This document shows positions 51,886 through 61,573 of a stretch of DNA of 64,000 nt, in pieces. The notes beneath the pieces are model-generated. The model had not been told where the DNA came from and did no database searches. It saw only the letters and a program-made list of their open reading frames with translations. A program made the translations under genes and the position numbers. This stretch comes from Clostridium sp. MCC353 (GTDB lineage Bacteria; Bacillota; Clostridia; Lachnospirales; Lachnospiraceae): positions 83,899-147,898 of the forward strand of contig NZ_WQPN01000127.1 of assembly GCF_018785315.1 (NCBI RefSeq), written 5' to 3'. The stretch's first letter is position 1; each line of letters opens with the position of its first letter.

Positions 51886-51913
51886 AAAAGAGGCGATCAA
51901 TCGTCTCTTTTTT
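51886..51913 (+). terminator. Attenuator-like terminator in the leader of the second exporter operon
   Basis: AAAAGAGGCGA pairs with TCGTCTCTTTT (11 pairs, one G-U, loop TCAA) and runs into TTTTTT. It lies between the promoter and the first gene, so the transcript would end after about 65 bases unless read through. GGTGTGTCACC upstream (51856-51866) can form its own small helix. Confidence 0.65.
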
Positions 51914-52010
51914 CGTACTGCCAAAAGAAACTGTAAATAATATGATGAAGAGAGTGCAAATAATATAAAAAAGAAATGCGGCCTGTTTGAGCCGTATGTG
52001 GTAAAAAAAT

Positions 52011-53912
52011 ATGGAAAAAACGAATAAGTCAAAATTTAGAAACAATAGAAACAATGGAAAATACAGAAAGATTCATCTGATATTCAGATTCCTTCAAGGC
52101 TCCAAACGCTATTTCACCCTTGCAGTAGCGGCATCGCTGATTTCAACCATATTGAACGCCCTGACACCGCAGATTTTCCGGTTCAGCGTTGATGAGGTGC
52201 TCAGTGGAAACAGCGGGGAGCAGGGAAGTTATTTCTACAGCCGCCTGTGGATACTGGCGCTGATGATCGTGGCTGTTGCGGTGGCTTCAGGGTTATTTAC
52301 CTATATCAGCCGCACCAACACGGCAAAAGCGGGGGAGAATTTCGCTAAAAACCTGAGGGACGCGTTGTTCATCCATGTGCAGAAACTTCCCATGAAGTGG
52401 CATGATAAGAACCAGACAGGAGATATTATCCAGCGCTGTACCTCCGATGTGGAAGTGATCCGGGGATTTGTGGTAACGCAGCTTTTGGAAGTGTTCCGAA
52501 CCGCATTTCTGGTGATCACGTCATTTGTAATGATGTTTTCCATGAACGTGAAGCTTTCCTGCATTGTCCTGCTGTTCGTTCCGGTGGTAATCGTGTATTC
52601 CACTGTGTTTTATAAACTGATAGCAGAACGGTTCACAACTGCGGATGAAGCGGAGGGGGAGCTTTCCACCGTTGTCCAGGAGAATGCTACCGGAGTTCGT
52701 GTGGTGCGGGCGTTTGGACGGGAGCAGTTCGAGATGGAACGGTTTGACGAGAAAAATGACGCCTTTGCCAGGCTGTGGATCCGCCTGGGGTCTTTATCAG
52801 GGCTGTACTGGGGGATTGGCGATCTGATCACGGGGCTGCAGGTGGTTGCGGTCATTATATTCGGAGTGTCGGAAGCGGTCAATGGTTTTATATCCGTTGG
52901 TGAGTTCATCGCCTTTGCCGCTTACAATTCGACCCTCGTGTGGCCGATCCGCGGCCTTGGACGCATTCTTTCCGATATGAGTAAAGCCGGAGTTTCTTTT
53001 GAACGTGTGGATTATATCATCCGCTCCCAAGAAGAAGCATATGGAAGAGGGGCTGAAAATAATGGTGAAGACAACGCTGCCCAAGTGATGGACAATGAAA
53101 AGGCTGAAAACGCCAGTACCGCCCCCGCACCACGCCAAAAACACGCCGATAAAAAATTCGACATCTCCTTCCAAAACGTATCTTTCGGATACGAAAAAGG
53201 AAAAGACATGCTCCGGGATGTCTCGTTCACAGTCCCCCAGGGCAGGACTTTTGGTGTGTTAGGCGGCACCGGAAGCGGGAAATCTACGATCATCCAACTG
53301 CTTTCCAGGCTGTATGAGCTGGAAGATGGCCGGGGCAATATTTATATCGGAGGCAGGGAAATCAAAGAGATTCCCCTTGAGGAACTGAGAAGAAATATCG
53401 GGATGGTCCTGCAGGAGCCATTTTTATACTCCAGAACCATCCGGGAGAATATAGCGGCTTCCGTACCGGATGCATCTCTGGAAGAAATTCGTTATGCGGC
53501 GCAGATCGCCTGTATTGACGATGCCATCATGGGCTTTCCGGACGGATATGAGACGCTCGTTGGGGAGCGGGGCGTCACTTTGTCGGGAGGGCAGAAACAG
53601 CGGATTGCCATTGCGAGGATGCTGCTTCAGAAAGCGCCGGTTATGGTATTTGATGATTCCTTGTCGGCAGTGGATTCCCAGACGGATTATAACATCCGCC
53701 GGGCGCTGAAAGAGCATATGCGGGATGCGACAGTTATCCTGATATCCCACAGAGTTACTTCGCTCATGGGAGCGGATGAGATCATGGTTTTAAACCAGGG
53801 CAGAATCGAGGAATGCGGAACCCATGGAGAGCTGATACAAAAAAATGGAATCTACCGCAGGATTTATGAGATACAGATGAGCCGTGACGACAGAAAGAAG
53901 ATGGAGGGATGA
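52011..53912 (+). CDS. ABC exporter half with degenerate ATP site
   Basis: This 633-residue protein has a basic N-terminal tail, six membrane helices (about 25-330), a low-complexity acidic and Asn/Ala-rich linker (about 345-380), and a nucleotide-binding domain. The Walker A is GGTGSGKST, the signature LSGGQKQR, and the switch histidine ISHR is kept. The Walker B ends in Asp (MVFDDSLSAVD), so it is the non-catalytic half of a heterodimer. The ribosome binding site is poor, which fits control through the leader. The partner gene follows after three bases. Confidence 0.88.
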   Translation: MEKTNKSKFRNNRNNGKYRKIHLIFRFLQGSKRYFTLAVAASLISTILNALTPQIFRFSVDEVLSGNSGEQGSYFYSRLWILALMIVAVAVASGLFTYISRTNTAKAGENFAKNLRDALFIHVQKLPMKWHDKNQTGDIIQRCTSDVEVIRGFVVTQLLEVFRTAFLVITSFVMMFSMNVKLSCIVLLFVPVVIVYSTVFYKLIAERFTTADEAEGELSTVVQENATGVRVVRAFGREQFEMERFDEKNDAFARLWIRLGSLSGLYWGIGDLITGLQVVAVIIFGVSEAVNGFISVGEFIAFAAYNSTLVWPIRGLGRILSDMSKAGVSFERVDYIIRSQEEAYGRGAENNGEDNAAQVMDNEKAENASTAPAPRQKHADKKFDISFQNVSFGYEKGKDMLRDVSFTVPQGRTFGVLGGTGSGKSTIIQLLSRLYELEDGRGNIYIGGREIKEIPLEELRRNIGMVLQEPFLYSRTIRENIAASVPDASLEEIRYAAQIACIDDAIMGFPDGYETLVGERGVTLSGGQKQRIAIARMLLQKAPVMVFDDSLSAVDSQTDYNIRRALKEHMRDATVILISHRVTSLMGADEIMVLNQGRIEECGTHGELIQKNGIYRRIYEIQMSRDDRKKMEG

Positions 53913-53915
53913 CAG

Positions 53916-55757
53916 ATGGCAGCATATGAAGAACAAGAGTATAATAATCCCTTCAGTTTCGGGATATGGATGAAACTGGCCCCGTTTTTTAAACCTTATA
54001 AAAAATTTTTCGCGGTTACTTTGGGACTTAATGTCCTGCTGGCAGGAGTGGATATCCTGGTGCCGCTGTTCCAGAGCTATGCCATTGATACGTTTATCAT
54101 ACCGGACCGCATGGATGGGCTGGGGGTGTTTGCGCTGGTCTACAGTCTGGTTATCGCGGCCCAGACTGTTTGTGTCTATCTGTCGGTCCATGCGGCTACC
54201 ACCATAGAGATGAATGTGGGAAAAGACTTAAAAAGAGCCCAGTTCCAGCATTTGCAGACCTTGTCATTTTCCTATTATAATACCACGCCTGTGGGTTACA
54301 TCCATGCCCGGGTGATGAGTGACACGCTAAAAATCGCTGGCATGATAGCATGGGGGCTGGTGGATATGTTCTGGGCCCTGATTTATGTGGTCAGTGTGTT
54401 TGTGATCATGTTCCTGCTGAATGCCCGGCTGGCCCTCATAATCACCATGATCGTTCCCTGCATCGCCCTGCTGACCGTGTATTTCCAGAACCGGATCCTG
54501 AAATGGAACCGGAAGGTGAGAAGGATCAATTCCCAGATCACCAGCGCATACAATGAAGGCATTACCGGCGTTAAAACCTCAAAGAGCATGGTAATTGAAA
54601 AGGACAATGAAGAACGTTTCTTCGAAAAGACATCGGATATGCATCAGGCGGCAATCCGTTCGGCGAAGCTGAATGCGGTCTATATTCCGGCCATTCTGTT
54701 TTTCAGTTCTGTGGCCTCGGCGGTTGTGCTGGCAAAGGGCGGCTACATGGTGCGGGAAAATCTCATTAAACTGGGAACTTTGTCTGTATTTATCTCTTAT
54801 GCGGTTGTAATATTTGAGCCGATCCAGCAGCTTGCCAGACTGCTGGCAGACCTGATTTCCTGTCAGGCGAACATAGAGCGGGTGATGGATCTGCTGGAAC
54901 AAAGGCCCAATGTTGTGGACCGGCCCGACGTGTTAAAAAAATACGGGGATTCCTTTGCGCCAAACCGGGAAAATTGGGAAAAGATCCGCGGAGACATTGT
55001 ATTTGAAGATGTTTCCTTCATGTATCCGGACGGTAAGGAATATGTGCTGGAACATTTTAACCTCCATGTGCCTGCCGGCATGAATGTCGCGATTGTGGGT
55101 GAAACCGGGGCGGGGAAATCCACCCTTGTGAATCTGGTGGGCAGGTTCTTTGAACCCACCAAGGGCAGGATTTTGATCGATGGAGTGGATTACCGGGAGA
55201 GGTCCCAGCTCTGGCTGCACAGCCAGATCGGCTATGTGCTTCAAAATCCCCATCTGTTTTCAGGCACTGTGCGGGAAAATATAAGATACGGCCGTCTGGA
55301 CGCGTCGGATGAAGAGATCATGGAAGCCGCGAAAAATGTGTCTGCGGATAAGGTCGTTGAAAAAATGGAAAAAGGTTACGACAGCGATGTGGGTGAGAGC
55401 GGAGGCCTGCTTTCCACAGGCGAAAAGCAGCTTATTTCATTTGCGCGGGCGGTTTTGGCCAATCCGGCCATCTTTGTTCTGGATGAGGCCACTTCCTCCA
55501 TCGATACGCAGACGGAAAAGCTGATCCAGGACGCGACCAACCATCTGCTTAAAGGGCATACTTCATTTGTGATCGCCCATCGTTTATCCACAATCCGCCA
55601 GGCGGATCTGATACTGGTTGTAAAGGACGGAAAGATCATAGAGCGGGGCACCCACCTGGAACTCCTTGATAAAAAAGGGTATTATTATGAATTGTATTCC
55701 AGACAGTTTGAGGAAGAGGCGGCTATGAAAGTATATGCAGGAGAGCAGAGCGTTTAG
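53916..55757 (+). CDS. ABC exporter half, catalytic subunit
   Basis: This 613-residue partner has six membrane helices and a nucleotide-binding domain with Walker A GETGAGKST, canonical Walker B VLDEATSS, IAHRLST, and an altered signature (LSTGEKQL). Together with the preceding subunit it forms a second heterodimeric exporter, distinct from the one at 48-51.6 kb in that its degenerate half keeps the switch histidine. GGAGGG lies before the ATG. The substrate is unknown. Confidence 0.9.
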   Translation: MAAYEEQEYNNPFSFGIWMKLAPFFKPYKKFFAVTLGLNVLLAGVDILVPLFQSYAIDTFIIPDRMDGLGVFALVYSLVIAAQTVCVYLSVHAATTIEMNVGKDLKRAQFQHLQTLSFSYYNTTPVGYIHARVMSDTLKIAGMIAWGLVDMFWALIYVVSVFVIMFLLNARLALIITMIVPCIALLTVYFQNRILKWNRKVRRINSQITSAYNEGITGVKTSKSMVIEKDNEERFFEKTSDMHQAAIRSAKLNAVYIPAILFFSSVASAVVLAKGGYMVRENLIKLGTLSVFISYAVVIFEPIQQLARLLADLISCQANIERVMDLLEQRPNVVDRPDVLKKYGDSFAPNRENWEKIRGDIVFEDVSFMYPDGKEYVLEHFNLHVPAGMNVAIVGETGAGKSTLVNLVGRFFEPTKGRILIDGVDYRERSQLWLHSQIGYVLQNPHLFSGTVRENIRYGRLDASDEEIMEAAKNVSADKVVEKMEKGYDSDVGESGGLLSTGEKQLISFARAVLANPAIFVLDEATSSIDTQTEKLIQDATNHLLKGHTSFVIAHRLSTIRQADLILVVKDGKIIERGTHLELLDKKGYYYELYSRQFEEEAAMKVYAGEQSV

Positions 55758-55849
55758 CGCGGATGGGACCCTTGGCGGTTATCCATGAAGCCCAGATATT
55801 GAATATGCGGCTGGTGGCCGGATGCCTGCAGCCGCTATGTTTTTCGTGT

Positions 55850-55874
55850 GGTCTGCGCAGTCAATGCGCAGACC
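55850..55874 (+). terminator. Hairpin terminator after the second exporter operon
   Basis: GGTCTGCGCA and TGCGCAGACC form a perfect 10-pair stem with loop GTCAA. The following TATTTGAATTGTT is only moderately T-rich. Confidence 0.65.
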
Positions 55875-55929
55875 TATTTGAATTGTTACGGTTTTACCCA
55901 TAAATATTTCGAAAGTTCCCTTTTGGTAG

Positions 55930-55958
55930 TTGCGTTCCGGGTCATATGGTATTATGAT
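55930..55958 (+). promoter_or_regulatory. Promoter of the feo operon
   Basis: TTGCGT (55930-55935) and TATGAT (55953-55958) are 17 bases apart. No convincing Fur or DtxR-type box was found. Confidence 0.55.
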
Positions 55959-55989
55959 TAGACATGACTAACAAAAGAGGAGGGCGCTG

Positions 55990-58335
55990 ATGTTTTTAAG
56001 CAATTTGGAAATAGGGAAAACCGCCAAGATTGTGTCTGTCGGAGGAAGCGGTGCGCTGAGACAGCATTTTCTGGACATGGGCCTGATTCAGGGGGCGGAG
56101 ATAACGGTTGTAAAATACGCACCCATGGGGGATCCCATCGAAATCAGGATTCACGGTTATGAATTATCACTGCGTCTGGAAGACGCGGAAAAGATAGAAA
56201 TCGGCGAGGCTTACCAAAAAGAAGCGGTGAGCAGAGCGAAGATCAGGAGGAGAAAAAAAGCCCAGCATCCCGGTTTCGGCGAGGGCGGAAAATATCATGT
56301 GGAGGAGAATGCCAATCCGCTGCCAGAGGGAACCATCCTCACATTTGCGCTGGTGGGCAATCAAAACTGCGGAAAAACAACGCTGTTTAACCAGTTAACC
56401 GGTTCGAACCAGCATGTGGGGAATTTTCCGGGCGTTACGGTAGACCGGAAAGACGGGGTGATAAAAGGGCATAAAGACACTCTGATCACCGATCTTCCCG
56501 GGATTTATTCCATGTCGCCGTACAGCAGTGAGGAAATCGTGACCAGGGAATTCCTGCTCAAGGATAAGCCTAAGGGGATCATCAACATTGTAGACGCTAC
56601 CAATATAGAGCGGAATCTGTATCTGACCATGCAGCTCATGGAACTGAATATCCCCATGGTGATTGCCCTCAACATGATGGATGAAATCAGGGAAAACAAC
56701 GGCTCCATCCTGATCAATGAATTGGAGGAATTTCTCGGAGTTCCGGTCATTCCCATTTCCGCTGCAAAGGGAGAGGGAATCGGGGAGCTTGTGAGCCATG
56801 CCCTGCACATCGCAAAATACCAGGAAAGTCCGGGGGAAATCGACTTCTGCAATGCGGACGGAGGAGAAAATGCGGTTCACCGCTGCGTCCATGCGATCAT
56901 GCATTTGATTGAAGACCACGCAAAGGCAGCAGGCATTCCGGTGCGTTTTGCAGCCAGTAAACTGGCGGAAGGCGACCAGATTGTGGCGGAAAGTTTGAAT
57001 CTGACACAGAACGAGAAAGAAATGCTGGAGCACATCATTTTGCAGATGGAAAATGAAAGCCGTATGGACCGTGCCGCTGCCATTGCCGATATGCGTTTCG
57101 ATTACATAGGGGAAGCCTGTGAGGCCACGGTTATCAAACCGCATGAAAGCAAAGAACGGATCAGAAGCAGGAAAATTGACAGGACTTTGACCGGCAAATA
57201 CACAGGCATTCCGGCGTTCATAGGGATTATGGCCCTTGTGTTCTGGCTCACGTTCAATGTGATTGGAGCGGCCCTTCAGAATCTCTGCGACATGGGAGTG
57301 ACCATGATTACCGGCCTGGTGGACCGGAGCATGACGGCCCTGCATGTCAATGAAGCCCTGCATTCCCTGGTCATAGATGGAATCTTCAGCGGCGTCGGCA
57401 GTGTGATCAGCTTTCTTCCGGTGATTGTCACCCTGTTTTTCTTCCTGTCCCTTTTGGAGGACAGCGGTTATATGGCGCGGGTGGCATTTATCATGGACAA
57501 GCTGTTGAGAAAGATGGGGCTTTCCGGCAGAAGCATTGTGCCCATGCTCATTGGGTTTGGGTGTTCCGTGCCGGGGGTTATGGCAACCCGCACCCTGTCT
57601 TCTGAACGGGACAGGAAAATGACCATATTAATGATTCCGTTTATGAGCTGCTCCGCCAAACTTCCGATCTATGCATTTTTTACCGCCGCATTTTTCCCAA
57701 GCCATGGGGCGCTTGTGATGGTGGGGCTCTATTTCCTGGGAATCGCTATGGGTATTCTGTCCGCGCTGATCATGAAAGGCACTATGTTTAAAGGCGAGCC
57801 TGTGCCGTTTGTGATGGAACTGCCCAATTACCGCATGCCGGGGGCGAAAAATGTGGGACAGCTTCTGTGGGAGAAGGCCAAGGATTTCCTGCAGAGGGCG
57901 TTTACGGTCATCTTTATGGCAACCATTATCATTTGGTTTTTACAGAGTTTTAATTTAAGCCTGAACAGGGTGTCGGATTCGGCAGACAGCATGTTAGCCG
58001 CTGCGGCCGGGATCATCGCTCCGGTGTTCAAACCGCTGGGCTTTGGTGATTGGCGGATGTCAACCGCATTGATTACAGGCTTCATGGCAAAAGAGAGCGT
58101 TGTATCCACATTATCCGTACTTTTTGGTTCGACGGAAGAGCTGCTTCACGTGCTGGCTCCGGCCGGAGCGGCGGCGCTCCTTGTATTTTCCCTGCTCTAT
58201 ACGCCTTGTGTGGCTGCTGTCGCATCCGTTAAAAGGGAGCTGGGCGGCAAATGGGCGCTGTTGGTGGTGTTTGGACAGTGCGCGGTCGCCTGGGCAGCGG
58301 CATTTGTTGTACATACGGTCATGCTGTTATTTTAA
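55990..58335 (+). CDS. feoB: Ferrous iron transporter FeoA-FeoB fusion
   Basis: This 781-residue protein takes up Fe(II). Residues 1-75 are a FeoA-like SH3 domain (LRQHFLDMGLIQGAEITVVKYAPMGDP), a linker rich in Arg/Lys follows, then the G domain: G1 GNQNCGKT (123-130), NFPGVTVDRK, G3 DLPGIYS and G4 NMMD. The membrane part (about 410-781) contains the two gate motifs, with SGRSIVPMLIGFGCSVPGVMATRT conserved. The G1 asparagine/cysteine variation (NQNC for NPNS) is unusual but keeps GKT. FeoA and FeoB are separate in most bacteria; the fusion is known from Clostridia and Bacteroidetes. GAGGAGGGC precedes the ATG. Confidence 0.95.
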   Translation: MFLSNLEIGKTAKIVSVGGSGALRQHFLDMGLIQGAEITVVKYAPMGDPIEIRIHGYELSLRLEDAEKIEIGEAYQKEAVSRAKIRRRKKAQHPGFGEGGKYHVEENANPLPEGTILTFALVGNQNCGKTTLFNQLTGSNQHVGNFPGVTVDRKDGVIKGHKDTLITDLPGIYSMSPYSSEEIVTREFLLKDKPKGIINIVDATNIERNLYLTMQLMELNIPMVIALNMMDEIRENNGSILINELEEFLGVPVIPISAAKGEGIGELVSHALHIAKYQESPGEIDFCNADGGENAVHRCVHAIMHLIEDHAKAAGIPVRFAASKLAEGDQIVAESLNLTQNEKEMLEHIILQMENESRMDRAAAIADMRFDYIGEACEATVIKPHESKERIRSRKIDRTLTGKYTGIPAFIGIMALVFWLTFNVIGAALQNLCDMGVTMITGLVDRSMTALHVNEALHSLVIDGIFSGVGSVISFLPVIVTLFFFLSLLEDSGYMARVAFIMDKLLRKMGLSGRSIVPMLIGFGCSVPGVMATRTLSSERDRKMTILMIPFMSCSAKLPIYAFFTAAFFPSHGALVMVGLYFLGIAMGILSALIMKGTMFKGEPVPFVMELPNYRMPGAKNVGQLLWEKAKDFLQRAFTVIFMATIIIWFLQSFNLSLNRVSDSADSMLAAAAGIIAPVFKPLGFGDWRMSTALITGFMAKESVVSTLSVLFGSTEELLHVLAPAGAAALLVFSLLYTPCVAAVASVKRELGGKWALLVVFGQCAVAWAAAFVVHTVMLLF

Positions 58336-58370
58336 TAATTTGAAGAACCGGGGAATATGGAGGACGTCAG

Positions 58371-58940
58371 ATGAGTGCGGTCGAGCGTTATATAGAATTT
58401 ATTAAAGAAGCGGAATTGTTAAAAGGAGTCCTTCGCACTGCGTGGCAGTCCACGGGACGGCAGGAGAGCACAGGAGAACATTCCTGGAGGCTGGCGCTAT
58501 TTGCAGCCGTGATGCTGGAGGAATTTCCGGAGCTGGACGGCAGAAAGACTTTGATCATGTGCCTGATTCATGATTTGGGGGAAATCTATGACGGAGACAT
58601 TTCAGCGGCACTGCATCCGGACGCCGGAAAAAAGGCTGAGGACGAGGGCCGGGCGGTGGAGAGGGTATGTTCCCTGCTGCCTGAAGGACTTGGAACAAAA
58701 TATATGAATATCTGGCTGGAATACGCCAACGCTTCATCAAAAGAAGCCCTTTTTGTGAAAGCGCTGGATAAAGCGGAAACCATCATCCAGCACAACCAGG
58801 GGAAGAACTCGGAAAATTTTGATTACGGTTTCAATCTGGAATATGGGAAAGAATATTTCCGGGGCAGTGATGAACTGGAGGAGCTGCGCAGGAAGCTGGA
58901 TGATGAGACAAGAATGAAAATGACCGGAAAAGAGAGGTGA
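58371..58940 (+). CDS. HD-domain hydrolase (YfbR-like 5'-nucleotidase family)
   Basis: This 189-residue cytosolic protein is an HD-domain phosphohydrolase. The metal ligands are H37 (EHSWR), H67/D68 (LIHDLGE, with E71) and the later aspartate in KALDKAETI. YfbR-type enzymes dephosphorylate deoxynucleoside monophosphates, but related HD proteins act on other nucleotides. GGAGGACG lies before the ATG, 35 bases after feoB, so it is probably in the same transcript. No link to iron is apparent. Confidence 0.85.
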   Translation: MSAVERYIEFIKEAELLKGVLRTAWQSTGRQESTGEHSWRLALFAAVMLEEFPELDGRKTLIMCLIHDLGEIYDGDISAALHPDAGKKAEDEGRAVERVCSLLPEGLGTKYMNIWLEYANASSKEALFVKALDKAETIIQHNQGKNSENFDYGFNLEYGKEYFRGSDELEELRRKLDDETRMKMTGKER

Positions 58941-58992
58941 TCCGGAGCCTGCCGTTCTGGTGTTAATGTGACTGCCGATGGGGCAGGAATAC

Positions 58993-59043
58993 AAAAAGAG
59001 AGAGGAAATGACAAGTTATCCCTTGCCGTCCCCTCTCTTTTTT
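58993..59043. terminator. Bidirectional terminator between convergent genes
   Basis: AAAAAGAGAG pairs with CTCTCTTTTT, and GG/CC and CAAG/CTTG extend the stem after mismatches. The T-run serves the HD gene; the A-run reads as T on the minus strand and serves the kinase gene, whose stop codon lies in it. Confidence 0.85.
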
Positions 59044-61561
59044 ATAGGTCTAAATACTTCCGCAGTTCCCGTATCATCACCGGAATATCCAGCGGTTTTG
59101 CCAGATGGCAGTTCATGCCGGCTTTTTTGGCAGTTTCGATGTCCTCCGCAAATGCGTCCGCAGTCATGGCGAAGACAGGAATTGTGGACGCGTCTTCCCG
59201 GTCCATGCTTCTGATCCGCTTCACCGCTTCATAGCCGTTTAGAATGGGCATCTGTACGTCCATCAGGATTAAATCATAATATCCGGGCGGCGACTGTTCG
59301 AATTTTTCAGCGCAGGACAGGCCGTTGTCCGCAGTATCGATCCGGGCGCCCATTCCGGTTAACAGTTCCCGTACAATCTCCTGGTTGAGCATGTTATCCT
59401 CGGCCAGCAGAATGCGGAGTCCGGAAAGATCAATGACATCGCTGTTTTTTTCATCAGCAGTTTCCGCATGCATCACATGTTTCAGAATGCAGTAATAAAG
59501 GCTGGACTTGAAAATAGGCTTCTGGATGAACCCGTTAATGCCCGATTCTAACGCCTGTGTTTCAATGGTGCTCCAGTCATATGCGGAAATTATGATGATG
59601 GGGATATCGTGTCCCGTCTGGCTGCGTATCATCTCTGCCGCCTGAATGCCATTTAAATCCGGCATCTTCCAATCCATTAAAATCAAGTCATAATCCTGAC
59701 CCTGAAAATGGGCGGATACAGCCTTTTCCACAGAAGTCTGCCCGTGTTCTGCTATATCGAATTCCACGCCCAGCTGGCGCAGAAATTCTCCTGCTGCCCG
59801 GCAGGTATCGGAATCGTCATCCACGAAAAGAACCCGGATCCGCGGCAGGAGCATGTCCTCATCAGGAATGGAGCCGGGCAGCGCCAGATCCAGTTCAACG
59901 GTGAAAACAGATCCCTTTCCCTGCTCACTCTCTACGGAAATCATCCCTCCCATTATATCCACAATCATCTTAGTAATGGCCATTCCCAGGCCGCTGCCCT
60001 CGGTCTGAGTGACCCGGCTGTCCTGTTCACGCGTAAACGAATCAAAAATATTTTCCAGAAATTCCGGTTTCATGCCGATTCCGTTATCAGATACCCGGAA
60101 TGTGAAATGCGCACAGTTTTCCCTGGCAGAAGGGGATTCCGTCACATCTACACAGACAGAACCGCCTTCTGGAGTGAATTTTACAGCGTTGGAAAGCAGA
60201 TTGATCATAACCTGGTTGAGGCGGAGGGAATCAAAGTACAGGGTTTCGTGCTCTATATGGTGCAGACGGATATCAAATGTCTGATTCTTTTTCGCTATTG
60301 TGGGCTGAACAATATTTACAAGGCCGGACAGCAGTGTTTTTAAGGAAGCGGTATCGTTATTCAGGGTCATTTTACCGCTTTCAATTTTAGACATATCCAG
60401 GATGTCGTTGATTAATCCGATTAAAAGCTGGCCGGACTGGCTGATGTTTTTTAAATACTCCCTTACTTTTTCCGGCTCCTCTGCGTGGTCAAAAGCAAGC
60501 CGGGTCATCCCGATGATGGCGTTCATTGGAGTTCTGATATCATGGGACATATTGGACAAGAAACGGCTTTTGGCAAGATTGGCGCTTTCGGCAGCTTTCC
60601 GTGCATCCTCCTCAGCCAGAAGGATGCGGCTGGCTGAATTCCTGTACAGAATAAAAAATGCCGCTGTAACAAGGCTGCAGGCCAGAATTATAAGCAGAAA
60701 GACCTGTGAGTTATGTATGATATTGTCCGCCTGTTCCATGATGATGCGGTTTGGAACAATGGAAACCACATACCAATCCGGGCTGCTCTCCATAGGCACA
60801 TAGCAGAAAACATACTCTTCTCCCTGATACCGGAAACGGGCCACTCCCTTTTGCCCACCGGACAGAGCTCCCTGAAAGGATTTTACTTCCAGCGGGTCGT
60901 TGCCCTGCAGATCGATGATGTCAAATAGATTGTGGAACGTGCGGTTGCTGCTGCGGTGCCTGGAACGGATCAGGATATCGCCGTCACGGTTCACCACATA
61001 GGAGAAGCCGGTGTTGTTATAAAAGGAAAGGGAGAAACGTTCCGCAATTTCCGACAGCGGCTGGGCCTTTTGCGCATAACCTTCAGAACCGTCGGGCCAC
61101 CAGAAGCGTTCATAATAACCCATTGTCCAGATGCCGGTGTGACCGTCCAGGAAGGGTTCCCTGATCCCCCGGCCTTGGAAAGAGCGGAAGATATTAAGCT
61201 GCTCCGGTTCCAATTCAATGGGATCATCAATAGAAGACGTATAAAGACGTCCGGTATCCAGATTAACACAGATATAGGATGAGCGAAGGTCATCGGACAA
61301 CTGCATCTTGCTCAGAAGGGCCGGTTCGTCATTGGATTCATCAGCCGCTATCTGAGCGGTCATCTGATGAAGCATTTCCATATCCTTCTCAATATAAATA
61401 TCCAGTGCGTGGCCTCCCTGGGCGGTCACCTCTAAAATATCGGTAACCGCCTCGTTCCAAAGGGAACGCTGTACACCGGTGATGTAACAGATTCCTCCTA
61501 CCAGGATGACTGCCAATGATAAAACCAGAAGAAATGCATTTTGTTTTTGTTTTGTTTTCAT
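59042..61561 (-). CDS. Membrane-bound hybrid histidine kinase with Cache-like sensor and two receivers
   Basis: This 839-residue kinase has an N-terminal helix (about 9-29), an outside double-Cache-like sensor (ICVNLDTGRLYTSS, VNRDGDILIRSRHR), a second helix (about 285-307), HisKA with H340 (MSHDIRTPMN), HATPase (NLLSNAVKFTPEGG, DNGIGM, GSGLGMA) and two receivers (LMDWKMP, LMDVQMP). It matches the kinase at 43087-45612 domain by domain, with long stretches of near identity around HisKA, so the two are paralogues. It lies 12 bases after a solute-binding lipoprotein gene, the reverse gene order of the other pair. AGAGG lies about 10 bases before the ATG. No output regulator is adjacent. Confidence 0.9.
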   Translation of the reverse strand: MKTKQKQNAFLLVLSLAVILVGGICYITGVQRSLWNEAVTDILEVTAQGGHALDIYIEKDMEMLHQMTAQIAADESNDEPALLSKMQLSDDLRSSYICVNLDTGRLYTSSIDDPIELEPEQLNIFRSFQGRGIREPFLDGHTGIWTMGYYERFWWPDGSEGYAQKAQPLSEIAERFSLSFYNNTGFSYVVNRDGDILIRSRHRSSNRTFHNLFDIIDLQGNDPLEVKSFQGALSGGQKGVARFRYQGEEYVFCYVPMESSPDWYVVSIVPNRIIMEQADNIIHNSQVFLLIILACSLVTAAFFILYRNSASRILLAEEDARKAAESANLAKSRFLSNMSHDIRTPMNAIIGMTRLAFDHAEEPEKVREYLKNISQSGQLLIGLINDILDMSKIESGKMTLNNDTASLKTLLSGLVNIVQPTIAKKNQTFDIRLHHIEHETLYFDSLRLNQVMINLLSNAVKFTPEGGSVCVDVTESPSARENCAHFTFRVSDNGIGMKPEFLENIFDSFTREQDSRVTQTEGSGLGMAITKMIVDIMGGMISVESEQGKGSVFTVELDLALPGSIPDEDMLLPRIRVLFVDDDSDTCRAAGEFLRQLGVEFDIAEHGQTSVEKAVSAHFQGQDYDLILMDWKMPDLNGIQAAEMIRSQTGHDIPIIIISAYDWSTIETQALESGINGFIQKPIFKSSLYYCILKHVMHAETADEKNSDVIDLSGLRILLAEDNMLNQEIVRELLTGMGARIDTADNGLSCAEKFEQSPPGYYDLILMDVQMPILNGYEAVKRIRSMDREDASTIPVFAMTADAFAEDIETAKKAGMNCHLAKPLDIPVMIRELRKYLDL

Positions 61562-61573
61562 AATGTATGACCT

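Noticed and set aside
55921..55989. Fur or IdeR box in the feo promoter
   Set aside because: No convincing palindrome matching either consensus was seen.
56395..57363. 322-codon frame antisense to feoB
   Set aside because: It is a shadow of the G domain and linker of FeoB; no start signal and histidine-rich, unusual composition.
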